From: an uncultured Thermoanaerobaculia bacterium
Lineage (GTDB): Bacteria; Acidobacteriota; Thermoanaerobaculia; Multivoradales; Multivoraceae
DNA length: 64,000 bases
Direction: 5' to 3'
Assembly (NCBI GenBank): GCA_951813015.1
Contig: CATOTG010000006.1
Location: 496,001-560,000, forward strand
A model generated the notes under the pieces. The model worked only from the letters and a program-made list of their open reading frames with translations. It did no database searches and was not told the DNA's origin. The translations under genes and the position numbers were made by a program. Below are positions 9,414-19,150 of the stretch, one piece after another. Within the stretch, counting starts at the first letter, position 1. Each line of letters starts with the position of its first letter.

Positions 9414-9779
9414 ATGAAGATGACAAGAGGTAAGAAGACGGTGTCGGCGGTAGTGCTCATCCTTGGCATGCTGGGTGCACTGCCTGCCGTAGCGGCGGAA
9501 GGCGTAGTCAACATCAACACGGCGGATGCTGCCGAGCTCTCCCTCCTGCCGGGGGTGGGACCTTCCACGGCGGGGCGGATCGTGGAGTTTCGCACCGAGA
9601 ACGGCAAGTTCGAGGCGGCCGCGGACTTGATGCTTGTGCGCGGTATCGGCGAACGCTCGTTCGAGCGCATGCGCTCGTACGTTGCGATCGAAGGCGAGAC
9701 GACGTTGATGGAGAAGGTGCGTATCCCCAGGGAGCGAACCGAGTCGCCAGAGTCGGATGGTCCCACTGACGGCCCGTGA
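9414..9779 (+). CDS. ComEA-like helix-hairpin-helix secreted protein
   Basis: Signal peptide followed by VNINTADAAELSLLPGVGPSTAGRIVEFR. Confidence 0.85.
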   Translation: MKMTRGKKTVSAVVLILGMLGALPAVAAEGVVNINTADAAELSLLPGVGPSTAGRIVEFRTENGKFEAAADLMLVRGIGERSFERMRSYVAIEGETTLMEKVRIPRERTESPESDGPTDGP

Positions 9780-9864
9780 CCCGCGCGGAGTCGTAGGACT
9801 CGACGGCATGGAGGCGGGCGGCTCTGGCCCGCCTCCATGTTTCCGCCGGGATGGCCAAGGGGCG

Positions 9865-10467
9865 ATGCGCAAGGGCGGCTTCACTCTGCTCGAACTCCTC
9901 GTCGCGACGACGATCCTCGCGCTGGTGGCCACGCTTGCGGTGCCCCCGCTGCGCCAGCAGATCGCGCAACATCGCGTTCGGCTCGCGGCCGCGGAGGTCG
10001 CCTCGACGCTGTGGACGGCACGAAGCAGTGCCGTCCGCTACGGTGTCGCGGTCGCTGTTCGTTTCGACGTGCGAGAGTCCGAAGCGGGGACCACGGTCAC
10101 GGCCTTCTCGCTCTACGCGGACGGCGACGGCGACGGCGTGCGGACCGCGGACCTGAGCACGGGAGCGGATCCCCGGATCGGGCGTCCGGCGCGACTCCTT
10201 CACGTCGGCAGCGGCGTCCGTTTCGGTATCCCCGAGGACCTGGAGCCGAGGGAGTTCACGGGCTCCGGCCGGCTTGACCGCCTGGACGATCCGCTGAGGT
10301 TCGGCCGCAGCGACATCGCCTCCTTCAGCCCGTTCGGCACCGCGAGCCCGGGCACAGCCTTCCTGACCGACGGCTACCACCTGTTCGCGGTACGGGTTTA
10401 CAACCGCACGGGGAAGATCCAGATCCTCCGCTACGTCCGCGACCGCGAACACTGGAAGGGGCTGTAG
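9865..10467 (+). CDS. GspH/FimT-type pseudopilin
   Basis: Type III leader and N-terminal helix MRKGGFTLLELLVATTILALVATLAVPPLRQQ. Confidence 0.85.
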   Translation: MRKGGFTLLELLVATTILALVATLAVPPLRQQIAQHRVRLAAAEVASTLWTARSSAVRYGVAVAVRFDVRESEAGTTVTAFSLYADGDGDGVRTADLSTGADPRIGRPARLLHVGSGVRFGIPEDLEPREFTGSGRLDRLDDPLRFGRSDIASFSPFGTASPGTAFLTDGYHLFAVRVYNRTGKIQILRYVRDREHWKGL

Positions 10468-10477
10468 CCGGACTCGA

Positions 10478-10627
10478 CAGGGCCGTTCCAAAGTCGGGAA
10501 CTTCGGTGACCGAAGTGAGGAACCACTCCGGAATCGGCAACTCGGCGCCGGCACGGCTCTCGACCCTCGGGAATGAAGGCCTCCGGCCCGCGCCCAGCGT
10601 GGAGCGCTGAACTTTGGAATGGTCCTG
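10478..10627. mobile_element. MITE-like element copy A (150 bp, TIRs, 12-bp flanking direct repeats)
   Basis: Ends CAGGGCCGTTCCAAAGT and ACTTTGGAATGGTCCTG are imperfect inverted repeats. Flanks AGCCGGACTCGA at 10466-10477 and 10628-10639 are identical. Confidence 0.75.
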
Positions 10628-10683
10628 AGCCGGACTCGAGCACGCCGGTTGCGCCTCCGTTGGAGCGCGCTACGCTTCGCGGG

Positions 10684-11739
10684 ATGGAGGCGCCGAAGCC
10701 AGGAGCAACCGCGGAGGGCTTCTCGCCCATTCGGTGGTCTGGCGATGAACTTCTCCTGCTGGATCAGACCTTGTTGCCCGAGCAGGAGGTGTGGCTGACC
10801 TGCAGCCGGCCGCGCGACGTTGCCGGGGCGATTCGGCGTCTGTCCGTGCGCGGCGCGCCGGCCATCGGCGTCGCCGCGGCCTATGGGCTCGTGCTCGGCG
10901 CCGGCGACTTCGACGCCGCCTACAACCTGCTCCTCCCCACCCGCCCGACGGCGGTCAACCTGCGCTGGGCCCTGGAACAGGGCCGGGCGCTCCGTGACCG
11001 CTGCATCGAGGCCGGCGAGGCGGATGAGCTGCGCGCGCGGTTGCTCGCCTGGGCCCGCGACCTGCACCGGCAGGACGTCGAGGCGAACCGCCGGATCGGC
11101 AGGTTCGGCCGGGAGCTGTTCGAGCAGGGCGACCGGGTTCTGACCCACTGCAATGCGGGCGCCCTGGCCACGGCGGGGTACGGCACGGCGATTGGCGTGG
11201 TCGAGGCGGCCTGGTCGGCCGGGCGCCTGGCGAGCGTCTGGGTCGACGAGACCCGGCCGCTGCTCCAGGGATCGCGGCTGACGACATGGGAGCTCAGCCG
11301 GCTCGAGATCCCGCATCGCCTGATCACCGACAACAGCGCCGGCGCGATCATTGCCCGGGGCTGGGTCCAGAAGATCGTCGTCGGCGCCGACCGGATCGCC
11401 GCCAACGGCGACGTCGCGAACAAGGTCGGCACCTACCCGGTCGCCGTGCTCGCGGCCCGCCACGGCGTTCCGTTCTACGTCGCGGCGCCGCTGTCGACGA
11501 TCGACCGCGACACGGTGTCCGGCGCCGACATCCCGATCGAGGAGCGCGACGCGGACGAGGTGGTCCACGCCTTCGGCAAGCGCATCGCGCCGCAGGACAC
11601 GGAGGCCCTGAACCTGGCCTTCGACGTCACGCCGGCGGAACTCGTCGCCGCGCTGATCACGGACGCCGGCGTGCTGCGGCCGCCGTACGGCGAGTCGATC
11701 GTCGCCGCGTTCAGCGAGCGCGGCGGCTCCGGGCATTGA
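10684..11739 (+). CDS. mtnA: S-methyl-5-thioribose-1-phosphate isomerase
   Basis: AIRRLSVRGAPAIGVAAAYGL; LTHCNAGALATAGYGTA; VVGADRIAANGDVANKVGTY. Confidence 0.95.
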   Translation: MEAPKPGATAEGFSPIRWSGDELLLLDQTLLPEQEVWLTCSRPRDVAGAIRRLSVRGAPAIGVAAAYGLVLGAGDFDAAYNLLLPTRPTAVNLRWALEQGRALRDRCIEAGEADELRARLLAWARDLHRQDVEANRRIGRFGRELFEQGDRVLTHCNAGALATAGYGTAIGVVEAAWSAGRLASVWVDETRPLLQGSRLTTWELSRLEIPHRLITDNSAGAIIARGWVQKIVVGADRIAANGDVANKVGTYPVAVLAARHGVPFYVAAPLSTIDRDTVSGADIPIEERDADEVVHAFGKRIAPQDTEALNLAFDVTPAELVAALITDAGVLRPPYGESIVAAFSERGGSGH

Positions 11740-12821
11740 GCGCCCATCCGGAACTCAGCGCCGCCTTCGAGCAGTTCGCGCGCGTCGAGGCGCCGGACCT
11801 CGACTCGCCGACCTACGCGGAGCTTGCGGCGGGCGTGGCGAGAGACGACGAACTGCTGGCGCTGGCGGCGCAACGGCAACAGGGTCAGCCGGCGCCGAAC
11901 ATGCTGTTCGCCGCCGTCCAGTACCTGCTCCTGAAGGGAGTGGAGCACCCGCTGGCCGCGCACTACCCGCTCCTCTCGGGCGGCGCGCAACCGCCCGGGC
12001 CATCCGGCCCTGCGGGCGGGGACATCATGCCCGTGTTCGCGCCGTTCCGCGAGTTCTGTCTCGAACACCGCGACGAGGTGGGGGACCTCGTCGCCACCCG
12101 TCGCACCCAGACCCAGGTCGTACGGCGCTGCACCTGTCTTCTACTGGCCTTCGGCATGGTCTACCGCGATGCTGCGGCGCCGCTGGCCCTGATCGATGTA
12201 GGCGCCAGCGCCGGTCTGAACCTGAACTTCGACCGCTACGCCTACCGATACCTGCGGGCCGGAAGCGAAGTCCTGCGCTGGGGAGCGGGCGCGGCACGGG
12301 TCGAGCTCGAAGCCGACCTGCGGGGCCCCGGCACAGTGCCGGAACCGCCACGGGAAATCCCGGTGGTCAGCCGCGACGGAATCGACCTGAACCCCATCGA
12401 CCTCGCGGACCCGGACGAGTTGCTCTGGCTGCGTGCCTTGATATGGCCGGAGCACGTGGAGCGCCACGCCCAGCTTGTCGACGCAGCGGCCGAATTGGAC
12501 GAAAGCCCGGTCCGTCTCCATCGCGGCGACGCTTCTCGGGATCTGCCGCATCTGCTGGAACGTGTCCCGTCCGAGGTGGCGCTGGTCGTCTACTCCACGA
12601 TCGCGCTCTACCAGGTTCCTCGTGAGGGCCGGCGACGCGTCAGGGCCATCCTGCAGGCCCGGAGCCGTGAGCGGCCCGTCTGGCAGGTTGCGCTTGAAGG
12701 CGTCCACCCGCCGAGCCTCACCCTGACCAGGTACCGCCATGGTTCGAGCGAGACGCAACTGCTCGCCCGCGCCTCTCCGCACGGCTGGTGGATCGAGTGG
12801 GGAGTGACCGCGCGGCGGTGA
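11736..12821 (+). CDS. DUF2332 domain-containing protein
   Basis: NMLFAAVQYLLLKGVEHPLAAHYP; LIDVGASAGLNLNFDRYAY. Confidence 0.75.
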   Translation: MSAHPELSAAFEQFARVEAPDLDSPTYAELAAGVARDDELLALAAQRQQGQPAPNMLFAAVQYLLLKGVEHPLAAHYPLLSGGAQPPGPSGPAGGDIMPVFAPFREFCLEHRDEVGDLVATRRTQTQVVRRCTCLLLAFGMVYRDAAAPLALIDVGASAGLNLNFDRYAYRYLRAGSEVLRWGAGAARVELEADLRGPGTVPEPPREIPVVSRDGIDLNPIDLADPDELLWLRALIWPEHVERHAQLVDAAAELDESPVRLHRGDASRDLPHLLERVPSEVALVVYSTIALYQVPREGRRRVRAILQARSRERPVWQVALEGVHPPSLTLTRYRHGSSETQLLARASPHGWWIEWGVTARR

Positions 12822-12989
12822 GCTCTACTCAGGGTTCCGCTGCGGGGGTGCTGCCTGGATGAGCAGGTCCCAGAACGCGTCGTTGAACGAGGATCCCTCG
12901 ATCGAGCCGCGATCGCCCAGCCGCGTCACGACGAGATCAAGAGACGGCACGACGTACAGCTTCTTGTCGAGCGCGCCCTGGGCGGCGAC
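12815..12989. repeat. 175-bp perfect direct repeat, copy 1
   Basis: Identical to 16076-16250 by base-by-base reading. Confidence 0.9.
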
Positions 12990-13540
12990 CAGGTCGGGCG
13001 GTGCGCTGGCGATCAGCGGGCCGTCGTTCCGGGACGCGCCAGCGGCGCCCAGCCGGAACGATTGCCCGTTCAGCCACCAGAGGTAGCCGTACGCCGGATT
13101 CAGGTCCTGCGAAGGCCGGGTCGCCTCGTCGACGGCGCGCGTATCCTCGACGACGGCGATGTCGGCATCGGCCCACGGCCGCGGCGCCCAGCCCGAGTCG
13201 CGCATTCCGATGCGGCCCGTCAGCCAGTCACTCGTCACGGCCTCGCGGCTCTGGTTCGCCGCGCCGGCGATGATCCGCAGCAGGTGGTGATAGGCGGGCG
13301 TGTTGTAGCGCCAGCGCGTATCCGGGTCCGCCTCGTACGCCAACTGCGGCGTCAGGCCGCTCGTCATCTTCAGGAGATGCCGTATGGAGATCGCGGCCTC
13401 CTGTTCCACAGGCGCCTGAGTCCAGCCTGCGCCCAGGTGGTCGCTCACGGCGTCGTCGAACGTCAGGAGACCGCGCTCGCCGGCGATGGCGGCCAAACGA
13501 CTCGACATCCGCCAACGTCTCGCCGTCCACACCCGCGGTG
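12825..13540 (-). pseudogene. Serine hydrolase (class C beta-lactamase-like), 5' end lost at the group II intron junction
   Basis: ISIRHLLKMTSGLTPQ and GYGYLWWLNG-like blocks (YGYLWWLNGQSFRLGAAG) are present. The N-terminal signal and SxxK region are absent and replaced by unrelated sequence. Confidence 0.7.
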
Positions 13541-13544
13541 CCGC

Positions 13545-13995
13545 CGTTGCAAGGCGCTGGGCTTTGCCCGGCACTTCGATGCTGAGATCGTCAACTACGC
13601 GGACGACTTCGTGGTGCTCGGCAAGTCGCCGTCAACTTCAATGCTGGCTGCGGTCGAGTTGCTGATGGGCCGTCTGAAGCTGCCGATCGACGCAGAGAGG
13701 ACCCGATGCTGCCGGGTGCCTGAGGAGCCGATCGAGTTTCTTGGGTACCGGATCGGACGCAACCATCGCCGGGACACGGGCCGCAGTTACATCGGCACGC
13801 GCCCGAGCGGCGAAGCGTGTGCGCTTCCCCGACGCGTTGCTCTGGAAGGAGTACGGACTTACTCACCTGACCGTGCGCACGGCATGCTTTCCGTGAGCGA
13901 AGGCATGATCCCGTCCGAGAGCCGGATGCGGGAGAACCGCACGTCCGGTTCGATGAGCGGCGACTGGAAACGGAGCCATGACGCGGAGTGAGGCA
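13545..13995 (+). mobile_element. 5'-truncated group II intron remnant (RT/maturase tail plus domain V)
   Basis: RT fragment FARHFDAEIVNYADDFVVLGKSP...PIEFLGYRIGRNHRRDTGRSYIGTRPS, followed by a domain V-like hairpin at 13919-13951, GAGCCGGATGCGGGAGAACCGCACGTCCGGTTC. Confidence 0.85.
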
Positions 13996-14248
13996 CCGGC
14001 AACGCGAAAGCCGCCGGACGACACCTACCCCCACCGCGCCAGTCGTCGACCCTAGCTCACTCGACAACACGAAACAGGCATCTACGAGCCAGTAGCCGCC
14101 GGGATACCGGCTGGGCTTCAGGCTGGCCCGGCACGAGTCCGAGGCTGCCCGGACCGCTGTGCGGTGCTGCATGGTACGGTGGCGGCGAGGGCAACATAGA
14201 CGCCGTCCCATCTTGACGGCCACCACCAAGGAAGTAACTAAACTAACT

Positions 14249-15193
14249 ATGTGCCTGAACCCATACAGAAACGGAGAGGCGTGGCGGCGACGATTCCTAG
14301 CGGCACTGGTCTGTCTCGCTGTCTTCCCAGCGATTGCTAGCAGCCAGTACACGGAGCCGAGTAGGCCTGCGGAGTCACCGCTTTGGTGGCCGCTCTTCGA
14401 TGGCATCAGTGCCGCAGAACTGCGAGGAGAGCATCAGGCTGATGCGGTGGCTGCACGCTACTCAGCAGCGGTTCAGCGTGGCGAAGTCCCAGACTGCGGC
14501 CCTGACTACGTGCCCGCGAAGTTCGTGAACAGCGGTGCCAACCCTGAGCTTGTACCGCTATGGTACGCGCTTGACCAGTGGATCTTCTTCCAGTGGGGCA
14601 TTCCGGAAAGCCACAGGCCACCCGTTGACCTCCTGCACTCCGACCTCCGTGAAGCTGGCCTGTCCGACTACGGGATCACCACGGTCACCGACTGGGGGCG
14701 GAGCTCGGCCGATGAGCTCGTGCGCCGTCAAGCGGCCCGGGAGCAAGCCCTCGCACCCTCGATAGGCGCGGTCGACCAGTTTCTCCAGAAGCACCCTTTA
14801 CCGAGCGATTGGGTCGAATTCAGCCGCTCGGCTCGCTCGGCATCGAATTCATCAGACTCCTCGAGTAGTGGAGAAGCAACCAGTCTGGCTGGGTTCCAGG
14901 CTCTCGATGATCTTGAAGCTGGCCGGGGCGATGCGTTGTTGTTGTCACAAGTCATGGAAGGCAACTACTCCGACTGGTTCGAGTGGGTCGAACTCTGGAA
15001 GCGGGACATCAACCAGAACCTGATGGTTAGGGCACTGCCTCGACTCCGATCTGCGCTCGGCGACGGAGATTGGCTGTCGCTTCGCCGTTATCTCGTCGCT
15101 ACCATTGGTGACGGTCGATCCGAGACCCACTCTTCGCTCGAGTGCCCACACGCCAGCCCGTTCAACGAACGATCTGGAGTTCCTGCTCGGTGA
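14249..15193 (+). CDS. Hypothetical secreted protein
   Basis: 314-aa ORF with a signal-peptide-like start (FLAALVCLAVFPAIASSQ). No family recognised. Confidence 0.5.
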   Translation: MCLNPYRNGEAWRRRFLAALVCLAVFPAIASSQYTEPSRPAESPLWWPLFDGISAAELRGEHQADAVAARYSAAVQRGEVPDCGPDYVPAKFVNSGANPELVPLWYALDQWIFFQWGIPESHRPPVDLLHSDLREAGLSDYGITTVTDWGRSSADELVRRQAAREQALAPSIGAVDQFLQKHPLPSDWVEFSRSARSASNSSDSSSSGEATSLAGFQALDDLEAGRGDALLLSQVMEGNYSDWFEWVELWKRDINQNLMVRALPRLRSALGDGDWLSLRRYLVATIGDGRSETHSSLECPHASPFNERSGVPAR

Positions 15194-15336
15194 ACCTACG
15201 TCGCCTACTTCGCTCGGTTGCCCTTTTCGCTCTCACCTGTGGAGCCTTCGTCGCTGCAGGGACCAGCGCCGCACCCGCGCAGTTTATTTGCTTTCCGGGG
15301 CTCCGGAACGGTTGCTGCGGCCCCACCTGGCCCTGA
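15190..15336 (+). CDS. Small putative secreted peptide
   Basis: GTG start; VNLRRLLRSVALFALTCGAFVAAGTSAAPAQF signal-like; GTGA overlap with the upstream ORF. Confidence 0.25.
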   Translation: MNLRRLLRSVALFALTCGAFVAAGTSAAPAQFICFPGLRNGCCGPTWP

Positions 15337-15974
15337 GCCGGTGTACTCTGAACATGGCTCTCTAGCCGCTTCGTCGACGGCCTTCCACCAAGGCATAGGG
15401 ATCTTCAACCGACAAGCTGCACACCAAAACCAAGTCTGCATCATTGGGATTGGATGTAGCGCGATCGGCGGGGACACGATCTTAGGACCCTTCTCCGCAG
15501 GCCAGCCTTTCACGTGCGGCGCCTTTTCGTCGGGCATGAACCCGTACCTTTGCGCCGGCATCAAGTACTACCGGAAGCCCATTTGTCCCTACACGTACTT
15601 CTGGTCTGCCACGGCCCAGGTTTCCACGCAACACATTGGCTCCGGAGAACAGAGACCAAAGAGGCTCGCTGCCGAGACAGCTACCGACCCGGGAAGTGAC
15701 ATGGCGGTTCGCGGCCAAGTTCGATGTCCGCGATGCGCTCGCAGAGCCTAGCTCGACATCCGTTCTGTGGAGTGAGCGGAGAGTGCCACAAGTCTGGCTG
15801 GACCGTCTTTTATCGTCGCTTGACCTGCAGTTTCACGGACACGAAGAACACCGAACGATCGTGTACGCGGTGGTCGAGGTCACGGACCACCTGCTAACCG
15901 TCCGTTCAAAGGCTGCGGTGCGACCACGCTGCTGCTGCGGCTCCCTAATCTGCCTGTAGCTCAGCTGCTCTTCC

Positions 15975-16075
15975 GGGCGGTTCAGCACTTGCTCGTGCAG
16001 GGGAGTTGAACACCCGCTGGCCGCGCAGTGCCCGATCCTCTCGGGCGGCGAGCAGCCGCGCGGACCTTCCGGCCA
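15975..16075 (+). pseudogene. DUF2332 gene fragment (duplicated remnant)
   Basis: 16002-16074 aligns with 11937-12009 with about 10 mismatches in 73 nt. Confidence 0.6.
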
Positions 16076-16250
16076 GCGGTGAGCTCTACTCAGGGTTCCG
16101 CTGCGGGGGTGCTGCCTGGATGAGCAGGTCCCAGAACGCGTCGTTGAACGAGGATCCCTCGATCGAGCCGCGATCGCCCAGCCGCGTCACGACGAGATCA
16201 AGAGACGGCACGACGTACAGCTTCTTGTCGAGCGCGCCCTGGGCGGCGAC
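16076..16250. repeat. 175-bp perfect direct repeat, copy 2
   Basis: Identical to 12815-12989; spacing 3261 bp. Confidence 0.9.
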
Positions 16251-16469
16251 GTCGAGCGCCGCCTCGAGCTTCGCGGCGTCCCAGCCGACGTCGCCCGGGT
16301 CGACCGTGGCCCATGGGCCATCGGCCGGCGGGAAGTACAGCGGCGCGTCCGCCGGGGCCGCGGTCGACGCGACTTCCGCGGCGTCCTGGACCGGGGCGCC
16401 GCACCCGGCCAGCAGGCCGGCGAGCAGCACTGGGGGCCCGAACACCGGAACGATTCGAGACGCTCTCAT
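16086..16469 (-). pseudogene. Serine hydrolase with internal deletion (N-terminus joined to C-terminus)
   Basis: Lipoprotein-like N-terminus VLLAGLLAGCGAPVQDAAEVAS...WDAAKLEAALDV is joined directly to the C-terminal block AAQGALDKKLYVVPSLDLVVTRLGDRGSIEGSSFNDAFWDLL shared with the 12825-13540 copy. Confidence 0.65.
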
Positions 16470-16536
16470 ACTGGACTCTCCTGGTGGACCTGATGGGGAT
16501 TCTCCCGGCTCCACCCTACCCGGGGCCGGTTTCCCG

Positions 16537-19143
16537 TCAGAACGAGAAGGTGACCGTCATCGACACGGACCGCGAGGCCCCGAGCCAGGCCGCGTTCTCG
16601 GTGATGGCGGAGAGGTAGGCCTCGTCGAGCAGGTTGTTGGCCACGAGTTCGAATGTCGTCGAGCGGAGGAGGTCGCTCAGCACCTCGCCCGAGAACGTGA
16701 CATACGCGTCCAGCATCCAGTACTCGTCCGTGGTCCAGTCGGCGACCAGGCTGACCCGGCGCGGCGACGTGTACTTCGCGCTGATGCCCGCGCTCAGGGG
16801 GCCGGACCGGTCGAGGGAGATGACCCAGAGACGATCCGGCACGCCGGTGACGTCGGTCCCGGGCATGATGTTCTGGTTCGCGTCGACCAGCGCGTCCCCG
16901 CTGCCGACGTACTCCGAGTTGTTCAGGGTATACGCGGTGTAGAGGGAGAGCTGGTGGGGCATCTGCACCGTCGCCGAGAGTTCGACGCCGTCGGTCTCGA
17001 TGCCGCCGGCGTTGAAGTAGGCGCCGCCCCCCGGAATGAGGTAGTTGGGCCCGGCCGGCGTCTGCGGCCCGAGGTAGAAGATCCGGTTGTCGAAGTCGAT
17101 CACGTAGCCCGTGGCGCTCAGCGCGATCCGTTCGGCGGAGTACTGCAGCCCGAGGTCGATGTTCGATGCGGTTTCCGGCTCGAGAGCGGCGAGGCTGCGC
17201 CCCGGCACCTCGAGCAGCGTGCTGCCGATCGCCCGGAAGTTCTCCGCGTAGCCGGCAAAGAGGTCCAGGCCTTCGACCGGCGTTTCGTAGGTGACGCCGC
17301 CGGAGAGGAGCAGGCTCGAGTCCGAATCGACCGAGAGATTCGGATCGACGTGGAACAGGTCCTCGCGTGACACGTCGACCATGTACTTCTTGACGCCGCC
17401 GGCCAGGGTGAAACGCCCGGCGTAGAGCGTCTCCTCCGCGTACAGCATCATCACGCTCTGCGGGAACTCCCACTCGTACTGGCGCCAGTAGGGCGTCGCG
17501 TTCCACTGGAAGTTGATTGCCGGATCGAGGATCTGGTGCCAGTCCCGTCCGAGGTCGCGCTTCGAGTCCTCGTACCAGATGCCGGCGCGCAGCTTGCTGC
17601 CCGTGTTGCCGATCGTCGTCAGCCACTCTTGGTCGAGCGTGACGCCGACGCGGTCCTTCCCGTAGTGACTGTGCCGGTACGACTGCACCGCCGTGGCGCC
17701 CGGATGGCACGCCGGATCGACTTCCGGCCCGCCCGGCCCGTAGTAGTTGAAGAGGAACGACGACGTACAACCCGCCACCGGCCCCACGGCGGCTCGGTCG
17801 GGGCCTACGAAGCGGATCACGCCGAGCTGCGAGCCGCCCCGAACGGGCGGGCCGCCGAAGAGTTCCGATTCGGCGCCGCCGCGATCGTCGGTGACGTCGA
17901 CGATGTAGGGCGGCAGCCAGTCGCCCCGGCCCCGGTTGCGGTGGAAGTAGCCGGCCAGGTTCAGCGAAAGGGCGTCGCCGAACGACCAGTCAGCCTTCAG
18001 GTAGCCGAACGTGTTGCTGCGCCGGGTCTGCCAGCCGCGCCGGTAGAATTGGTTCAGGTACGGCACGCCGGGCCAGTCGCCGATCAGCCGGTCCCAGCGC
18101 GGGTTGGCCCGGAAGTCGCTCTCGCTGTAGAGGCGCTGGTAGACGTCCTCGTGGATGTTGTCGTACGAGATGTAGCTCGTCAGATCGACGCGGCCGCGGG
18201 ACGAGACCAGCTTCATCGCGACGTGCTCGCGTTCGTTGAGCGCCGACCCCTCCATCCAGTCGGTCGCACCCTGGCGGGTCGCGGCGATCCAGGCGCGGGT
18301 GTTGCCGCCGAAGATCGGCCCGGTGTCGACGCGTATGAAGAAGCGCTGGCCCTGGTACTCGCCCAGCGTCGTCGACGCCGTGTAGGTCCGCTCGTCCGCC
18401 GGGTCGTCCGTCAGGTAGTTGAACGTGCCGCCCAGCGCCTCGACCGACCGCGAGGCGATGTCGGCCGTCCCCTGAGACACCTCGACTCCCCCGAGGTTCA
18501 TCGGATCGACGAAGCGGTTCGCCTTGGCGCCGCTCCAGTAGTCCGACGTGCCGTTCGGAATCCCATCGATCGTGGTGCCGATCTGCACGTCGTTGATCGT
18601 CACCTGGAAGCCGCGCATGGCGACGTTGGACGACCAGTCGTCGAAGCCGTACGAGTCGCCCTCCTGGACGGACACGCCCGGCAGGTTGTCCACCACCGAC
18701 GTCACGTTGGTGATCTTCGACTGCTGGAGCAGCATCGGCTGGGAGACGATGTTGCGCGCGAAGGTCCGCGGCTCCTCGGCAACCACGGTCACTGTTTCGA
18801 GCAGTCTGACGATCTGGAGGACGAGCCGGACGTTCTCGGTGGCGCCAGCAGCCAGCGAAACCGGAGTCTCGGCTGTCTCGAAGCCCGGCAGAACCGCCGT
18901 GACGACGTAGTCGCCCGCCACAAGACCGGCGCTCGCGTAGGCGCCGTCGGACTGCGTGATGCGCTCCTGGCGCACGCCCGGGCCGGCCACCGTGACGGTG
19001 ACACCGGGCAGGGGGCTTCCGTCCGCGTCGACGACGACGCCTTCGACGGTTCCTGTTGTCTGGGCTACGGCGGCCGCCACTGTGGCGGACAGCAGTACGA
19101 CGGCGAGGGCCAGTCGTCCTGGCCTGAAGTCTGGGGCGTCCAT
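16537..19143 (-). CDS. TonB-dependent receptor with N-terminal carboxypeptidase-regulatory-like domain
   Basis: GTVEGVVVDADGSPLPGVTVTVAGPGVRQ; plug SVVDNLPGVSVQEGDSYGFDDWSSNVAMRGF; C-terminal SVSMTVTFSF. Confidence 0.9.
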   Translation of the reverse strand: MDAPDFRPGRLALAVVLLSATVAAAVAQTTGTVEGVVVDADGSPLPGVTVTVAGPGVRQERITQSDGAYASAGLVAGDYVVTAVLPGFETAETPVSLAAGATENVRLVLQIVRLLETVTVVAEEPRTFARNIVSQPMLLQQSKITNVTSVVDNLPGVSVQEGDSYGFDDWSSNVAMRGFQVTINDVQIGTTIDGIPNGTSDYWSGAKANRFVDPMNLGGVEVSQGTADIASRSVEALGGTFNYLTDDPADERTYTASTTLGEYQGQRFFIRVDTGPIFGGNTRAWIAATRQGATDWMEGSALNEREHVAMKLVSSRGRVDLTSYISYDNIHEDVYQRLYSESDFRANPRWDRLIGDWPGVPYLNQFYRRGWQTRRSNTFGYLKADWSFGDALSLNLAGYFHRNRGRGDWLPPYIVDVTDDRGGAESELFGGPPVRGGSQLGVIRFVGPDRAAVGPVAGCTSSFLFNYYGPGGPEVDPACHPGATAVQSYRHSHYGKDRVGVTLDQEWLTTIGNTGSKLRAGIWYEDSKRDLGRDWHQILDPAINFQWNATPYWRQYEWEFPQSVMMLYAEETLYAGRFTLAGGVKKYMVDVSREDLFHVDPNLSVDSDSSLLLSGGVTYETPVEGLDLFAGYAENFRAIGSTLLEVPGRSLAALEPETASNIDLGLQYSAERIALSATGYVIDFDNRIFYLGPQTPAGPNYLIPGGGAYFNAGGIETDGVELSATVQMPHQLSLYTAYTLNNSEYVGSGDALVDANQNIMPGTDVTGVPDRLWVISLDRSGPLSAGISAKYTSPRRVSLVADWTTDEYWMLDAYVTFSGEVLSDLLRSTTFELVANNLLDEAYLSAITENAAWLGASRSVSMTVTFSF

Positions 19144-19150
19144 CGAAACG

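Noticed and set aside
9514-11736. 740-aa minus-strand ORF
   Set aside because: Antisense of the comEA-like, pseudopilin and mtnA genes; low-complexity Arg/Ala composition and no domain.
15950-16020. CTGTAGCTCAGCTG... as a tRNA
   Set aside because: Looks like a tRNA D-arm start, but no anticodon or T-arm follows; the segment aligns with the DUF2332 gene instead.
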